DNA of 64,000 nt, taken from assembly GCA_015680685.1 (NCBI GenBank), contig MNCI01017909.1, forward strand, positions 332,289-396,288. The letters run 5' to 3'. Each line of letters opens with the position of its first letter. Position 1 is the first letter of the stretch. A program made the translations under genes and the position numbers. Positions 11,927-23,520 of this stretch are shown here, one piece after another. The notes beneath the pieces were generated by a model. The model was not told where the DNA came from and made no database searches. It saw only the letters and a list, made by a program, of their open reading frames with translations. This stretch comes from Gnetum montanum. Lineage: Eukaryota; Streptophyta; Gnetopsida; Gnetales; Gnetaceae.

Positions 11927-14545
11927 ATGTCTTCTTCTCACAGGCAAGATGGATCCAACCCACCAGTGCCACAAGAATGTAGGGTGGTCTACACGCATCT
12001 AGATGAATATGTCCCCGAATTCACCTTCATCCTACATTAGGATGAACATTTGCAATGGCAGGACATAGAAGGCAACATCATACTACCGCCTGACCGATTG
12101 GCTCTTGGAATGTTGTATCACAATCATGCCAGACTAGGCATCCAGGACCGTGGTGTGAAGTACGTCATGGAGGACCATGACTACCAGGACTATCGTCCCA
12201 CTGAGGCCCAACAAGTACGAGACCAGCAACAGGTGGAACAATATGAACACATGTAGGGGAAACAATTCAGTAACCCCTTATTCTTGCAAGGGCTACATGA
12301 CGATAGGGAACCTGTCTTTCACGATTCCCATTTGACCAAACTTCCTCTGGGGCATCAGATCATTTAGTCCATCATCCAGAACAAGCAATCAAGTGACCAG
12401 GATCCCCAAGAGGATGGAGGATCACGTAGGAGAAATCATGGCACAAGCAAAGATGGGCATGAAGATTGAGGCCTCTAGCAGAGTAGAGGGGGAGATCGAC
12501 ATCGAGGCAGTGGTGATCCCTCTCCCTCTTCTCCATCCTCTCACTCCCCTCTACCTTCATCCAGTTTAGACTCTGATCATAATTGTGGTAGAAAGGAGCT
12601 AGGTGATGGTGGTCATAAGGACTGAAGGGAATGACGTGAGGAAGTGCGTGACCAATCGTGCAAAGCTCACCATCATGAAAGGAGAGGTAGCCGAAATTAT
12701 CATAGACATCATGGTCCTCAGTAGGACTATGACTCAGATGAACCATTGTTGGCTACTCAAAGCATGCTCCATATCACCAAGGTAGTTTAGATACCCAACA
12801 AGCACTTGAAGGATAGTCAGATCAAGCGCATCGACATGAACAACATTCTCAGATTTGAAGAGGGATACAATTGTGATTTGTAAACTCACCTACAAACATT
12901 TCATGATGCTTGCACCCTGCAGAACATCGACAATGATTGGAAAAATCTTAAGCTATTCCCTCGCATACTCATCAAAGAAGCAAAAAGTTGGTACCGGTCT
13001 TTGGAACTAGAATCAATTAGGAGATGGAGTACGATGTTGGAGATCTTCAATGACAAGTATTAAACCTACTCCAAAGTGGCAAATCTGAGATGTCAAATCC
13101 AAGGTTGAAAGCAAGGTAGTCATGAACCTTTGGATGCAGCCATGAGAAGATACTATTCATTGTTACATCGATGCCCTGGTCATGGCTACTCTCAGTGGGC
13201 ATAGCTTTGCCATATCATTGATGGGCTTCGCTTTGAAACTAGAAAGACCCTTGGTGTGTACGCCCAAGGATGACTATCAAAACTAAGGGTCCATCAATTG
13301 CAGTGCCTAATTGAGCAAGTGGCTAAGGAAGAGGGGGAACTCAAAAAGAAGGAAAGTGNACTAAGGGTCCATCAATTGTAGTGCCTAATTGAGCAAGTGG
13401 CTAAGGAAGAGGGGGAACTCAAAAAGAAGGAAAGTGCAAAGGAGTTTAATTGGGATCCCTTCATCAGAAAGAGGGAGGTCCGATTTTGTGAAGAGGAATC
13501 ACCACTGAATGCAGTGGTGAATTGAAAAACCTTATCCCTATAGAAATTTACCTCTGAAATCTCGACAAAGGTTGACAAGATGTGGGACTCTTTGAAAAAA
13601 AAATTTCAAAGTGTTTTGAAGATCACAGAGGAGTCTAGAGAGCAAGGTAATGATCGTGATCGACATAGGAAGAAGGAAGCTGAATGTGCCCACCATAAGG
13701 GTAAGGACAAAGTTGTTGTAGCTAAACAGGTTGTAGACTCTGATATAGAGGAAGATAATGAATGTGACATATGCCAATATGAACACCCTAAGGGGTGTTG
13801 TCCTGTGATGTCACATCTACAAGAGTCTGGGGTGTATGCATTGAATCCTCGCTTGGCAAAGAGGCAAACACCCTAAAGGGTGCCTTACCCATAAGGCAAT
13901 CATGAGCAATTCCACCAACAGCAAGGATATTATCCAAGTGGAGTGCCACCACAACCTTATGAATACTTTTAGCAGTGGTAGCACCCATAAGCGTGGGGGA
14001 TGCCACCTCCAAGGCAACAGTACCCTTACCGACAGCCAGATCCCTATGGATACTACCTTCAGCAACCAGTCTCTCCATGGGACTCTTCTAGTCATGCAAC
14101 CTTTTAGAATTACTACCTTCCCCTGGAATATTTCCAACCATAGTCTCCATCACCCAGGGGGAAAATCCCACATCTTTACTATCCTCCATCACCTTCTCCT
14201 ACCATCCCTACTTAGCAACACCCCACTCAGTTACCACTTGCTTCACCTATGCAGGGGGAAATCCCACCATAGCCACAGCAACGCAACGCTATGAGGGCTA
14301 TCAACCTACAACTGGCTCCTCAGCCAAGTGGACCGGAAGTGAAGCCATAGAAACGTCCCTTTTTCTAGCCCAATAACCTAAACATACCCTCATACACACC
14401 TGTGGCTAGTACCTTTGAACCTCAAATCGCCTCCACTGTTCCACCCTTCGAGCAGCCTTCAAACCAAATGCCCTCCAGCGTACACACGGTCATGCTCACA
14501 CACGCCATAACTGACTAGATAAAGGCAAGTCATCTTCCCCAGAAA
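11927..14545 (+). pseudogene. gypsy gag (with linker to protease)
   Basis: Start chosen at ATG 11927 (MSSSHRQDGS), about 145 bp after the PBS. One reading frame continues to the protease at 14546, interrupted by stops, mostly TAG, and by a 78-bp duplication at an N (13359). Visible parts: a glutamine/aspartate-rich N-terminus, a long Arg/His/Ser-rich charged segment (12400-12750), a capsid-like helical part with SWYRSLELESIRRW and FNDKY (12985-13065), a knuckle-like CDICQYEHPKGCCPV (13764-13808), then a proline/glutamine/tyrosine-rich linker. Gag forms the particle that packages element RNA. Confidence 0.7.
13282..13437 (+). repeat. 78-bp near-identical tandem repeat split by an N
   Basis: 'actaagggtccatcaattg' starts at 13282 and again at 13360, and the units differ at essentially one base (cagtgcc versus tagtgcc). 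A single n at 13359 marks the join. The unit is 26 codons, so gag stays in frame. Confidence 0.85.
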
Positions 14546-14812
14546 TTGATTGATCCAGGGAGCCCTCTCATCTATTTTCAGGTGGTAGGAAATGAGCCAT
14601 GTAAATATTTTCTGGATTTGGGGTCAGGAGTCAATTTGATTTCACATGACATGTACAAGAATTGGAACCTGCCCCCATTAAAGAAGAGCAACATTCGACT
14701 CGAGCTGGTAGACCAATCCATTACTGTTCCCTTGGGATTGGTGGAAGACATTGTGACCACCATTTCCTTGTCATTCGTGTGGAGAATTGCAAGGGGAACT
14801 TTCCAATCATAA
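14546..14812 (+). pseudogene. gypsy aspartic protease remnant
   Basis: An open stretch of 88 codons with YFLDLGSGVNLISHDMY. The retropepsin active site is normally D-S/T-G-A; here it reads DLGSG, so the catalytic motif is altered. It follows gag in the same frame, and RT continues in a different frame from about 15100, so a frameshift lies between 14812 and 15103. The enzyme would process the gag-pol polyprotein. Confidence 0.7.
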
Positions 14813-15102
14813 TGGGAAGAGCCTAGTTGAGCACAGTGGATGCAAGATTGGGACTTCAAGATCTTTCCCTTGAAATTTCAAAGGAAAATACTTTTGGAAA
14901 GATCAAGAAGAAGCATGTTCCATGCATTACGTACAATGACTCCAGGTGCAACTGTGTGCAGCAGCTATGGTCCACTAAGCGAACATCTATTCAAGCATGT
15001 AGTTGATGTATTGAGGAATCACAAGTCCAACAATGCCTGTATGCAGTAGCCACAACTCAAGAAGGCACCCAGTGGCTGACCACTAATCCTACTAGTAGCA
15101 CT

Positions 15103-17061
15103 TTGTGCATGGAACCATCTGAGGGGCTTGTACGTGCCTACATAGAAAGCATGGATCATTTAGAAGAGGTTCATCAACAAGTATCCACCGTTGATGACCA
15201 TGATGATTGGGGAAAGTTACAAATCCCTGAAAGTTTCAAACAAGAGTCCTTGGAACTCAAACCCTTACCGGCCCACCTAGAATATGCATTTTTGCAAAAT
15301 GGAAAACCGGTGATTATCAATGCCATCCTTGCTCCTGAACAAAAGAGAAAGTTTCTGAAGGTGGTGAACAAATGGGAAGATACTTTTGCATGGTCGTATT
15401 CTGAATTAACAAGAGTTGATCCTAGGGTTTGCCAACATCAAATTTATATTGACCCCTCCATGAAGCCACAATGACAACCACAAAGATGATTGAATCCCAA
15501 ACTGAAGTAGGTCATCAAAGATGAAATCGAGCAGTTGCTGAAAGCGGGGTTCATCTATTCCATTATCGATAGTGAATGGGTCAGCCCACTTGTTATTGTG
15601 CCAAAGAAGGATGGCAAATGGAGGGTCTATACAGATTTCCGATTGCTCGACATGACTACCTTCAAAGATCACTTACCACTTCCATTTGTGGGCCAGGTGT
15701 TGGATACCATTGCGGGGCATTGTTATTATAGCTTTTTGGATGGTTATAGTGGCTATAACCAAATCCAAATTGCACCAAAAGACCAAGCCAAGACAACCTT
15801 CACAAGTCCCCAGGGGACTTTCACACACAAAAAGATGCATTTTGGCTTATGTAATGCACCTGCCACTTTCCAACACCTTGTCCTCAACATCTTCCAGCAG
15901 CAAAATGACAATGGGGTAGAAGTCTTCATGGATGACTTCTCTACCTATGGGACCACGTTTGATCAAGCCTTGAACCACCTTGGGCAGGTTTTGAAAAGAT
16001 GTGTGGACACTAACCTACGGCTCAATTGGCAGAAAAGCCACTTAATGGTCTAGGAGGGCATTGTGTTGGGGCATCGTATTTCATAGACAAGGATTAGCGT
16101 GGATCCTGAAAAAATTAGGGTCATCCAACACCTTGTCCTCAGCATCTTCTAGCAGCAAATTGGAAATGGGGTAGAAGTCTTCATGGATGACTTCTCTACC
16201 TATGGGGCCACGTTCGATCAAGCCTTAGATTGCCTTGAGCAGGTTCTGAAAAGATGTGTGGACACTAACCTACAGCTCAACTGGCAGAAAAGCCACTTAA
16301 TGGTCTAGGAGGGCATTGTGTTGGGGCACCGTATTTCACAGACAGGGATTAGCGTGGATCCTAAAAAAATTAGGGTCATCCAAGGAATCACCCGATAACC
16401 AAGCACTGTAAAGGATGTTTAGTCATTCCTTGGCCACACTGGTTACTACCGGCGCTTCATCGAAAATTTCTCAAAAATCGCCAAGCCATTGGTGGAACTC
16501 ACGAAGAAAGATGCTCCATTCGTCTGGACTAGGAAAAGTGAATTTACATTCCAAATGCTTAAATAGAAACTTGTAGAGACTCCAGTTCTATGGGCACTTG
16601 ATTGGTCTAGGCCCTTCCACATCATGACGGATGCATCCAATTATACATTGGGAGCTGTGCTTACACAGTGGGACAATCAAAAATGCCCATGCTATATTCA
16701 CTGTGCGAGCTATAGCATTGTGGGTGCTCAACTTAACTACACCACCACTAAAAAGGAGTTGATGGCAGTGGTGTTCACCTTGGAAAAATTATGACACTAT
16801 GTGCTCGAGTACAAGGTGTTCATGCATACTAACCACAGTGCCATCTAGTTCTTGATGAACAAACCAATGGTGAGCCTCCCTATCATACGGTGGCTCGTGA
16901 TTCTTCAAGAATTTGACCTCACTATGGTAGATTGGAAGGGAACCGAGAATGTGGTTGCTGACCACTTGTCTCAGTTACGATGGGATAACACAGAAGAGGA
17001 GGAACCACTCTTTGACCAATTTCTAGATGAACTTCTCTTTGTGGGAGTGGTTGATACGTAG
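15103..17061 (+). pseudogene. gypsy reverse transcriptase and RNase H
   Basis: RT blocks in order: SEWVSPLVIVPKKDGKWR, YTDFRLLD, LPLPFVGQVLD, YYSFLDGYSGYNQI, FGLCNAPATFQ and the catalytic FMDDFS (about 15925-15945). A 255-bp tandem duplication repeats the FMDDFS segment. It continues with TGYYRRFIENF, then RNase H with TDASNYTLGAVL, KKELMAVV and VVADHLSQL. The ADHLSRL-type ending is usual in Tat/Athila-like elements. Stops (mostly TAG) break it, although the frame is kept across both duplicate units. Together the domains would copy element RNA into DNA. Confidence 0.9.
15871..16380 (+). repeat. 255-bp in-frame tandem duplication inside RT
   Basis: 15871-16125 and 16126-16380 are the same segment, both starting 'caacaccttgtcctca' and both encoding the catalytic FMDD block. 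The units have diverged (aaaatgacaatgg versus aaattggaaatgg; gggaccacg versus ggggccacg), so this is not a simple assembly echo. Confidence 0.85.
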
Positions 17062-17069
17062 GTGCCCAA

Positions 17070-18310
17070 AGAATCACCTTGGTTCAACCACATCCTCACC
17101 TATCTCACAACCTAGGAATTTTCAAAGGAGTGGGATCATCGGCAAAAACAACAGTTCCTCCATAAGGCCAAGCACTTCATGGAAATCAATGGCCACCTTT
17201 AAGATGTGTGTAGATGGCCTAGTTTGATGGTGTGTCCCTGATGATGATACATTGCGCATCCTCCAAGATGCTCACGAGGGTCCTTGTGGGGGTCACTATG
17301 CTAGACAATGCATGGCCATTAAGATCCTGCTTGCAGGATATTATTAGCCTACAATTTTCAGGGATGCACAATGGTTTGCCTGCTCCTGTGAACGATGCCA
17401 AAGAGACGATGGGATGACTGCATGATTAGAGGGACCTCAATAATGGATCCAACCACTAGAGCCCTTCGACATTTGGGGCATTGACTTCATGGGTTCCATC
17501 ACACTCTTGTCCAATGGAAAGGTGTACATCATCGTGGTTGTGGACTACTACACAAAGTGGGTGGAGGCGGCAGCTATCATTGACTGTTCCTCCAACACTG
17601 CTGCATGATTTATCTAACAACAAATTGTCAATAGGTTTGGAGTGCCACGTGCACTCATCTCAGACAATGGAATGCATTTCACAACTGTCACCTTTCGTAA
17701 ACTCATGCAACACTTGGGGGTTACCCATAAATTTACAATGCCTTATCACCCCTAAGCCAACAAGCAAGCTGAAGTCACCAATAGGGAGATCACCAAAATC
17801 CTCACTCGAACCATCAGTAAATATAGGAGGGAATGGAGTACCAAACTTAATGATGCCCTCTAGGCCTATCGCTCCACTTGGAAATTTCCTATAGGTTACT
17901 CTCCCTATGAGTTAGTATACAGTAAGCTACCGAAACTCCCAATCCAGGCAGAACTCTGGACACTATCCACAGCTAGTGACTTAGGTCTTGACCTACCACT
18001 AGCACAATGCAAACGACTTATCAACCTAAGTGTGCTAGATGAGAATCGATTAGTGGCCCTATCTTCAAATGAGATCCACAAGACCTACAATAAAAAACGT
18101 CATGATCTTAGGATTTAGAAGGTAACATTTAGATGTGGAGATAAGGTGCTTTACTGGAACCCCACACATGTACCATAACTGACCAAGTTTCAAACATTGT
18201 GGAAGGGACCTTACATTGTCTCTGAAACCTTCCCATTCGAGGCCTTGCTTATACACAAACCTGACTAGAACGTAGTTGGTCAATCAGCAACAATTAAAAC
18301 CTTTTTGTGA
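17070..18310 (+). pseudogene. gypsy integrase
   Basis: A zinc-binding H2C2 region (HEGPCGGHYA, then CSCERCQ; 17270-17400) is followed by the DDE core: FDIWGIDFMGS (first D), ISDNGMHF (second D) and the NREITKIL region (E). A C-terminal GPY-like module (LWKGPYIVSE, near 18200) follows. The frame differs from RNase H, so a frameshift lies at about 17060-17230. The frame ends at TGA 18308-18310. Numerous TAG stops are present. Integrase would join element cDNA to the chromosome. Confidence 0.85.
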
Positions 18311-20436
18311 ACTCCACCTAACCAATGCTACCGCCTCATCATCACCAGAACAACCTCATTCCATTTTCATGTCTCCTCCTTTTCGCCTAGTCATGGGGGA
18401 GACCGTCCTCCATGCTAATCCATTCTACCAAGCTCCCCATTGTTTTTGGAATTTTTTGTTTTACACCTTTTTTTTTCAACATCATTCGTACGTTTGCCAA
18501 TTCTTACTAACTTTTCCTTTCTTTAATTACTTTTCCATTTCTTTGTTGATTATTTATGCATGTGTGTGTGTTTAATTTTTAATTAGTTGCTAATAAGTCA
18601 TCTTATTACCATCAGGTATTGTGCAGATGGTTTTCGTTGCAATGGGTCGCGTGAAATGGTCCACCTAGTTTATCTCGCTCCCACCCTCGCATTGTTGTTC
18701 TTGGACTTTACGTCTATTTTCATCTCATAAATTCAGTAGTGAGTCCACATCATCCACCCATTCACCGACTCCATGGTTTTCTTTCCTTTGGAAACATGCA
18801 ACCCCTTCACTTAAAAACATTTTAATTAGTATGTGACCTATGTAGTTCCCAAACTTGGGGATGATCCAATGGTTTGAATCGGGTGTGACTTCATAGGGAA
18901 TGCAACATTTGTCATCCTCTTCTATCCCCTGGGTTACCGGTGTGTCCTTACGGATTTCTTACCACTCCACGTCCTTCCCTACAAGGAAGCTCCTAGGTAA
19001 TTTGACCTTGCATGATGTGGTCCTCATCGCAAAAATTCAAAAAAAAAACACATGAGGATTCAAAGCACATCCCTTGGTCAAATGCATGCTACCCAGCATG
19101 GGTCTTTGCATGGTGTGGTTTCCACGAAATAACAAGAAAAAAAAAATAAAAACCTAACTACGTGGGAATTCAAAGCACACCCCTTAGACCACCTCTCACA
19201 AGTCACAAGAACTAGTTATGGGACTCACTCCGTCCCCGCTAACTTAGTCCCGTTTCACTTCCTTCCTCTCACGCCTGTTGGAGTGGTGGTTCTCTATGGG
19301 TGCATTCTTGTATACTTGAAGGATGGACGAGGCTTGACATGTTGTTGTGATGTCACTGTATGTGGTTGGTTTTGGGTCTGAACTCAGGAAAGGTCCTACC
19401 AGGTCCCTTAACCACAACTTCACATGGGGTTTTATGTGATTGATGATTGGAATTCCAATTCTCTCACCTCTCTCTTCATCCATTTCTCTCCATAACTCAC
19501 CTCACTACTTGTTTTATGTTTTGAGGGTTTGTCGTGATTTCCATGAACTCCTCATGCCTCGACAGGTTCACATGGATGGGGGCATTAACTTGTAATCACC
19601 ATTTCTTGACCTCGGGGTCCATGAACTCTGGTGTTGAGGATATGCAAGGGCTACTGAGGCTACCGCCTGCTATGGGAAGGACCCACTTGCATATTCCTGG
19701 TGTCGTTTGTTAGCCTCCAATCCTTTTGATTTCGAAGGTTGATTATTTTCATGATACCCATCGCTTGAATTCTTCTTTGCGGAGTTCTTTTTCACCACAC
19801 TCTCCTACTTTTGACTCTCTTTTGTGCCCCACTTACCTTCCTCTCTCTCTCAACCCAGTTCTTGGTCTCTCACACTCTTCAACTGCCCCAATTTGACATT
19901 TTTTATCGATTTTTTGGGCTTTCTTTTGTCGGGTCAACGTTGGTCAACAGGTGCGACCCCCTGTGTATACGCAACCGTGTATACATGGCCCTGTCGACGT
20001 AGCCCTACACCCCTATATATATGCTCGTTGCGCCTTACACTTTTGTCATTTTGCAAACAAGTTGGGGGGAGATTTTGCCATTTTTCTGCCTTCTTCCCAA
20101 GCACCTACGTTTTCTATCGCGTGTTTACATCAACCTATCCTTCCCTTCTTAAGCACATGGAGGTATGCTCTCAGTCGTTTGGGGGGGGGGGGTGACGCCT
20201 ATTAGAAATTAATTAATTAATTAAGACTTTGCACCTCTTTAGGGAAGAAATGAAAACAATAGTTTAAACTCCAACTTATCCCTGATTGTTTATGGTTCTA
20301 ACCCATCAACTAATACTCTTGGGGATTTAATGGGATGCATGTGCCATCATCATAACTTAGTCAAACTAAGAAGGTGTATGAGGATCATTTTGAGCAGCTT
20401 GTGCATAATCTAATTAGTGGTTATGTTCGATTGCAG
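18311..20436 (+). other. gypsy internal spacer between integrase and extra ORF
   Basis: About 2.1 kb without a convincing coding remnant. It holds pyrimidine-rich stretches, several A-runs (19038, 19138), a patch resembling the LTR CpG motif (19950-20010), and a run of 12 G at 20181-20192. Long untranslated spacers here are usual in large Tat/Athila-type elements. Confidence 0.6.
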
Positions 20437-23292
20437 ATGGCACTGAAACCAAGGCATCCAAGGGGAGAAGGACCATCATAGCCTAGGGACAAGCATCCAC
20501 AAATGGGAAGGGGACAAGGCGTGCAGCACCCAGAGCATGCAAAGGGCTCTCATGCAATCGACCCCCTCTGCGAAGGACCTGATGTGGAATCTGTCCATCA
20601 GATTCTTGAAGAGGAGATTCCTAGCAAGCAATCGCAAGGGGATGAAACTCCGGGGATAGCACCATGGCTTGAGGTCACCCTGACCCAAGCATGTCTTGAT
20701 ACTATCAAGCCGCGGGAAGTGCAACGAATGGTCCTACAAGAGTTAAACTTTGGACCATTTCTCGAGACTGCACCAGAAGATGTGAAGCTTCAATTGCAAA
20801 ATTCTCCTATATGGCCAATCATCACAACTAGTGGTGAATGGTACTTAGGAGAGACCTATCTCTTCTGGACAAATCAAAAATCGGGGTCTAGAGTAAGAAT
20901 TAAGGACATCTATGTCTCTTACTCTGTAGAAGCAATTGCGCAAGCTCTAGTGTTGCTAGAGACTGGAGCAGATGTGGCGGAGATCCCAAAGCAAGTTGAC
21001 CTCGAGGTAAAAGAGGAGTGGAGCAAGCGGTGCTATGGGGTGGATCGCAAAGAGTTCAACACTTTGACCACCGTGGAGAGGGTGTATTCAAAAATTGCAT
21101 CTTACCACCTGAACCCAACGGTGAGACCCAGCAAAATCACTACCTTCTCCACTTGTGCATGTGTTGCCTTAAGTGGAAAATTCCTAATGAGCCTTCCACA
21201 ATTGTTATTCTTGGAAATTGAAAAAAGGTTTGCTGAAAGCGAACGTGAAAGGTAGGCTCTCCCCTTTCCCTGCCTAATCAAAAAGTTATGCAAATGGGCA
21301 GACATAGCATGGTATGCCAATGATACACTCCAGCATGCCCCGATTGCCTCATGGTAGGAAATGATGAAGGACAAGACTCTAGCCATTACACAAATCAAGG
21401 AGGAGCAGCAACCACCTCCATCGCTTGCACAAACAACGAGGTCAGGTTCGCAAACCATCGCAAAGCACATACGCAAAATCCGGCAATCGCTCTTGAGCCA
21501 ACAAGAGCAATTTGGAAGGACAGGTGGAGGAGAATACCCTTAGGTCTATTGCCCTGCAATGAGCCATCTGGAACAAGTGGCTCGCTCAGTAAGTCTACTA
21601 GAAAGAGTAGGGTCGATGTTCTCTGTCGCCCGAACGTAGGTACCTGCAAGAACTGATTCTAGTGTCCAAGAGGTAACGGTATCCACGCAATAGTTATTTC
21701 CTGAAATTTTAGGAAACGCCACTACTTTCTCGGTATGCTTAGAAGATGGTGAGGGGGCGACAATCCTAGTGATGCAGCACCAAGGATAGGAGGTTACGGA
21801 CGAAGTGGTTGCTGACACGATTTCTACGGCCCTCAATGCATTGGCAGCACCTATACCAGACGTACATGGACTTGAAGATGTACAGGCATCCGTCAAAACT
21901 TCATGTAGCAGGATCGATGCAGCCCAACATGAAGAATTGTTGGACCGAATGGTGGGAACTAGGTAATCGCTTTTGGATGTCTTTGACCTTCTGGACAATA
22001 TCACTACAACCTAGTCAGAGCTACTCTCGGCAAGGGGTAAGAGCCTCATCTTGGAAGCGCAACTTGAAGCTGCTCAAGCTAATTGTCAGCGCTTGGCAAC
22101 AGAAGTTGCTCAATTAAGAACCCAACTTGCCGATCCAGCTCTCTTCAACCGTGAGCTCACTAGAGATGAAGCTTTTCAACAGCTTCAGGTCAAACTTTAG
22201 ATAGTTGAGGATGAGCGAGAGTCAGCGATCCTAGATAAGTCCTTGTCAAACGCTCATGCATATCATTTAAACAAGGACTTGATAGAGGTTCACCAGGAGA
22301 ATATCAGGTTGATCACAGAAGTTCATCGCCTACGCAATGTTGGTGCTGAAAATGAACACATGAAAAGCTTTATTCACCAACAACATGAAGAGCTAGCTAG
22401 GGTGAACACTGATGTGAGGAGGTTGACCATCGAGAATCGAAATCTGTCTATGGAGGAAGTTCGAAACTTGCAATAGAAATTAGCCATGGAAATTGCCGCT
22501 TGGAAGAACAAATCCCTTAAATTTGAAAAAGTTAAGAATCATTACAAGGACCAAGTGGGGTTGTAAAAGGAAGTGAACGAGAAACAGATGCAACTCGCAA
22601 ATGCTAAGATGAACCAAGTGCTCTAGCAACTCTGAGAAGGAGGCAAGGTATGGCAACCTATCTTTGATGGGTTGAATGCCTACATCCAGGCTGAGATTCA
22701 CCTCAAGGAACTACAGATTGAAGAAATGATAGAATACATAGAGTTGGCCAACCTTCGCTACGCAAATCTGGCTATGCTAATAGCTGGGAGGCTACGGTCT
22801 AAACTAGAAAAGCAAGTGGTTGCCTCGTATTCTTTATATGAGGGCGAGTTCCAAGCGCACAAGGCGATAAAACAAAAATTGGAAACAGCAAATGCAGATC
22901 TTGAGGTTCTTTGCACCCACTTTAAAGGACAACATGTGGTCATGGAGAACTTGGCATGTTGAATGAATAACTACCAGCAGCTGCAAACATCAATTCGAGC
23001 ATTCGACATCAAACGAAAATAGTTCACAGCCTAGTTTGTCAATTTGAAAGAACTCTTCCCTGCATTATCGTGCCCTTGGGAGGTTCCAGTCCTGACACAC
23101 ATTGGTGAAGCTGCTTGGACAGTGAATGATCCTAGAAGCAAGGAGGAAAAAATGAGGGCCCTCTTGGAGGCTTTCTGGTTACCTCCAGAAGTTGCACCTA
23201 CTATGGGGCAACCATTGTTCGTGCCACCGCCGCAACATGGGCCAAAGGCTAGTGAAGGTCCGTCAAAACCACCACCTCCAAGGACGGTGTGA
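20437..23292 (+). pseudogene. gypsy extra 3' ORF, coiled-coil protein, 951 codons with stops only
   Basis: From ATG 20437 to TGA 23290-23292 a single frame runs for 951 codons. I count about 17 in-frame stops, about 13 of them TAG, and no frameshift. The N-terminal third (to about residue 270) is a globular domain with WLEVTLTQACLDTI, EWYLGETYLFW, VSYSVEAIAQALV and ERVYSKIASYHLNP, resembling plant 'transposon protein/mobile domain' ORFs. The middle (about residues 510-840) is heptad-rich coiled coil (for example LSARGKSLILEAQLEAAQAN). The C-terminus is proline-rich. Its role in the element is unknown. It was probably one intact protein at insertion. Confidence 0.75.
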
Positions 23293-23520
23293 TCTTCTCC
23301 AGCAATTTTTGCATCTTTCAACACGGCAAAGAATCCAGGACCGTCAGGGTGTTCAATTTTGTCTCTGAACACCACCATTCTATAATTTGTCCTCCTCTGT
23401 ACACTCGGGCACTTAGCGCATCAATAAAATTGGTGTTGTATCATGTGTGTTGTAATAAAAAGCCCATACCTTCCAAATTGTAGAGGAACTCAAGGATGAG
23501 TTTTTACTCTCGTGGGGGTA
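23293..23520 (+). other. gypsy 3' untranslated region ending in a polypurine tract
   Basis: No coding signal. It ends cgtgggggta directly before the 3' LTR; the GGGGG-containing purine run is the likely PPT. Most of 23416-23509 recurs inverted at 23575-23669 inside the LTR. Confidence 0.6.

Noticed and set aside
13788-14137. Minus-strand open frames of about 100 codons
   Set aside because: Antisense of the gag/linker frame, which continues in sense with CAG/CAA-to-stop changes.
20181-20192. Run of 12 G as a possible G-quadruplex
   Set aside because: A single homopolymer, more likely a replication-slippage or sequencing feature; no neighbouring G-tracts to form a quadruplex.
19811-20205. Three overlapping plus-strand frames of 60-120 codons
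   Set aside because: They lie in the gypsy spacer, in pyrimidine-rich sequence, without any known domain; chance openness is sufficient.
21102-22004. Open minus-strand frames of 124 and 152 codons
   Set aside because: Antisense shadows of the gypsy extra ORF, whose sense frame is continuous for 951 codons.
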